Shown here piece after piece: positions 47,596 through 47,774 of a stretch of DNA of 47,774 bases. The position numbers and the translations under genes were made by a program. Numbering within the stretch: position 1 is the stretch's first letter; every line of letters starts with the position of its first letter. Source of the stretch: UASB124 sp964446935 (GTDB taxonomy: Bacteria > Babelota > Babeliae > Babelales > RVW-14); the NCBI GenBank assembly GCA_964446935.1, contig CAYUQI010000010.1, positions 1-47,774 of the forward strand, in the 5' to 3' direction. The notes beneath the pieces are model-generated. The model searched no databases. It was given only the letters and a program-made list of their open reading frames with translations, and had not been told where the DNA came from.

Positions 47596-47774
47596 ATGAA
47601 CATCGTACATAAATTATTTTTCTCTTCGATACTTACACTGAGTATCACTTCGGCTGCAAACCTAGGCGCTATGGATTCATCATCATCATCAGAATTATCA
47701 TTGTGTGGATTATCAGATACTAAAAAATTAATAGATAAAAAAGAATTTGAGTCGGTTACCCCTACAGCAATGTT
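47596..47774 (+). CDS. Exported protein, N-terminal part only (cut by window end)
   Basis: Translation from ATG 47596 stays open to the end of the window (59 codons visible). TGAGGA is 5 nt upstream. A signal peptide (MNIVHKLFFSSILTLSITSA, then ANLGA) is followed by Met-Asp and a Ser-rich start of the mature protein. No family can be assigned from the fragment. It follows the kinase gene by 49 nt. Confidence 0.55.
   Translation, partial: MNIVHKLFFSSILTLSITSAANLGAMDSSSSSELSLCGLSDTKKLIDKKEFESVTPTAM

Noticed and set aside
1..47774. CRISPR array, insertion sequence or phage module
   Set aside because: No regularly spaced direct repeats, transposase or integrase motifs or phage structural genes were found on reading through.

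Overview
The window comes from a Gram-negative (diderm) bacterium with an AT-rich genome that appears to live in close association with a host. Diderm features are two beta-barrel outer-membrane proteins, a Tol-type tolQ-tolR-tolA-tolB cluster, and Sec or lipoprotein signal peptides on about half of all genes. Host-associated features are tectonin beta-propellers, a polyproline protein, exported choline-kinase-like enzymes and an NlpC/P60 protein. By inference only, the mixture best fits an intracellular or protist-associated lineage such as Candidatus Dependentiae (TM6). No rRNA or phylogenetic marker analysis was possible, so this placement is tentative.

Layout. 1-8.9 kb (minus strand): a porin-like barrel, an aminotransferase-murC pair for amino acid and peptidoglycan metabolism, an exported polyproline protein coupled to a second barrel, and a small membrane protein. 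9.1-13.5 kb (plus strand): a long exported coiled-coil protein with a good promoter and terminator, a 576-bp non-coding stretch with tRNA-Ala(GGC) and two kinds of repeat, the CCA-adding enzyme, and a small exported coiled-coil protein. 13.6-21.7 kb (minus strand): five exported proteins with no assignable housekeeping role. Two are helical proteins with a shared repeat motif, two are tectonin-propeller paralogues with histone-H1-like Lys/Ala/Thr tails, and one is an Ala/Ser/Thr-rich low-complexity protein.

21.8-28.7 kb (plus strand): the Tol operon, ftsH, rpmB-rpsT and a VOC-fold protein, closed by a 25-bp perfect hairpin. 28.8-34.2 kb (minus strand): an apparent operon with a lipoprotein-like thioredoxin reductase-thioredoxin fusion, a HIT protein, an exported Hsp20-like protein and an unknown exported protein, preceded by two small glycine-zipper/coiled-coil proteins. 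34.3-40.6 kb: glyA, a small membrane protein, a palindromic repeat interrupted by a second repeat, ybeY-valS (4-nt overlap), an exported helical protein, a small membrane protein and a VOC enzyme. 40.8-47.8 kb (plus strand): an SH3/NlpC-P60 protein, tRNA-Gln(CTG), exported or membrane proteins of unknown function, an exported choline-kinase-like protein, a PadR regulator with a candidate operator in its promoter, a polytopic membrane protein, a lipoprotein-like phosphotransferase, and the first 59 codons of another exported protein that runs off the window.

Working together: conserved housekeeping genes (murC, cca, ftsH, rpmB, rpsT, glyA, ybeY, valS, tol genes) are interleaved with lineage-specific exported proteins. 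The most unusual items are the exported forms of normally cytoplasmic enzymes (TrxR-Trx, Hsp20-like, two small-molecule kinases) and the tectonin/H1-tail paralogues. Their functions are inferred from sequence motifs only.
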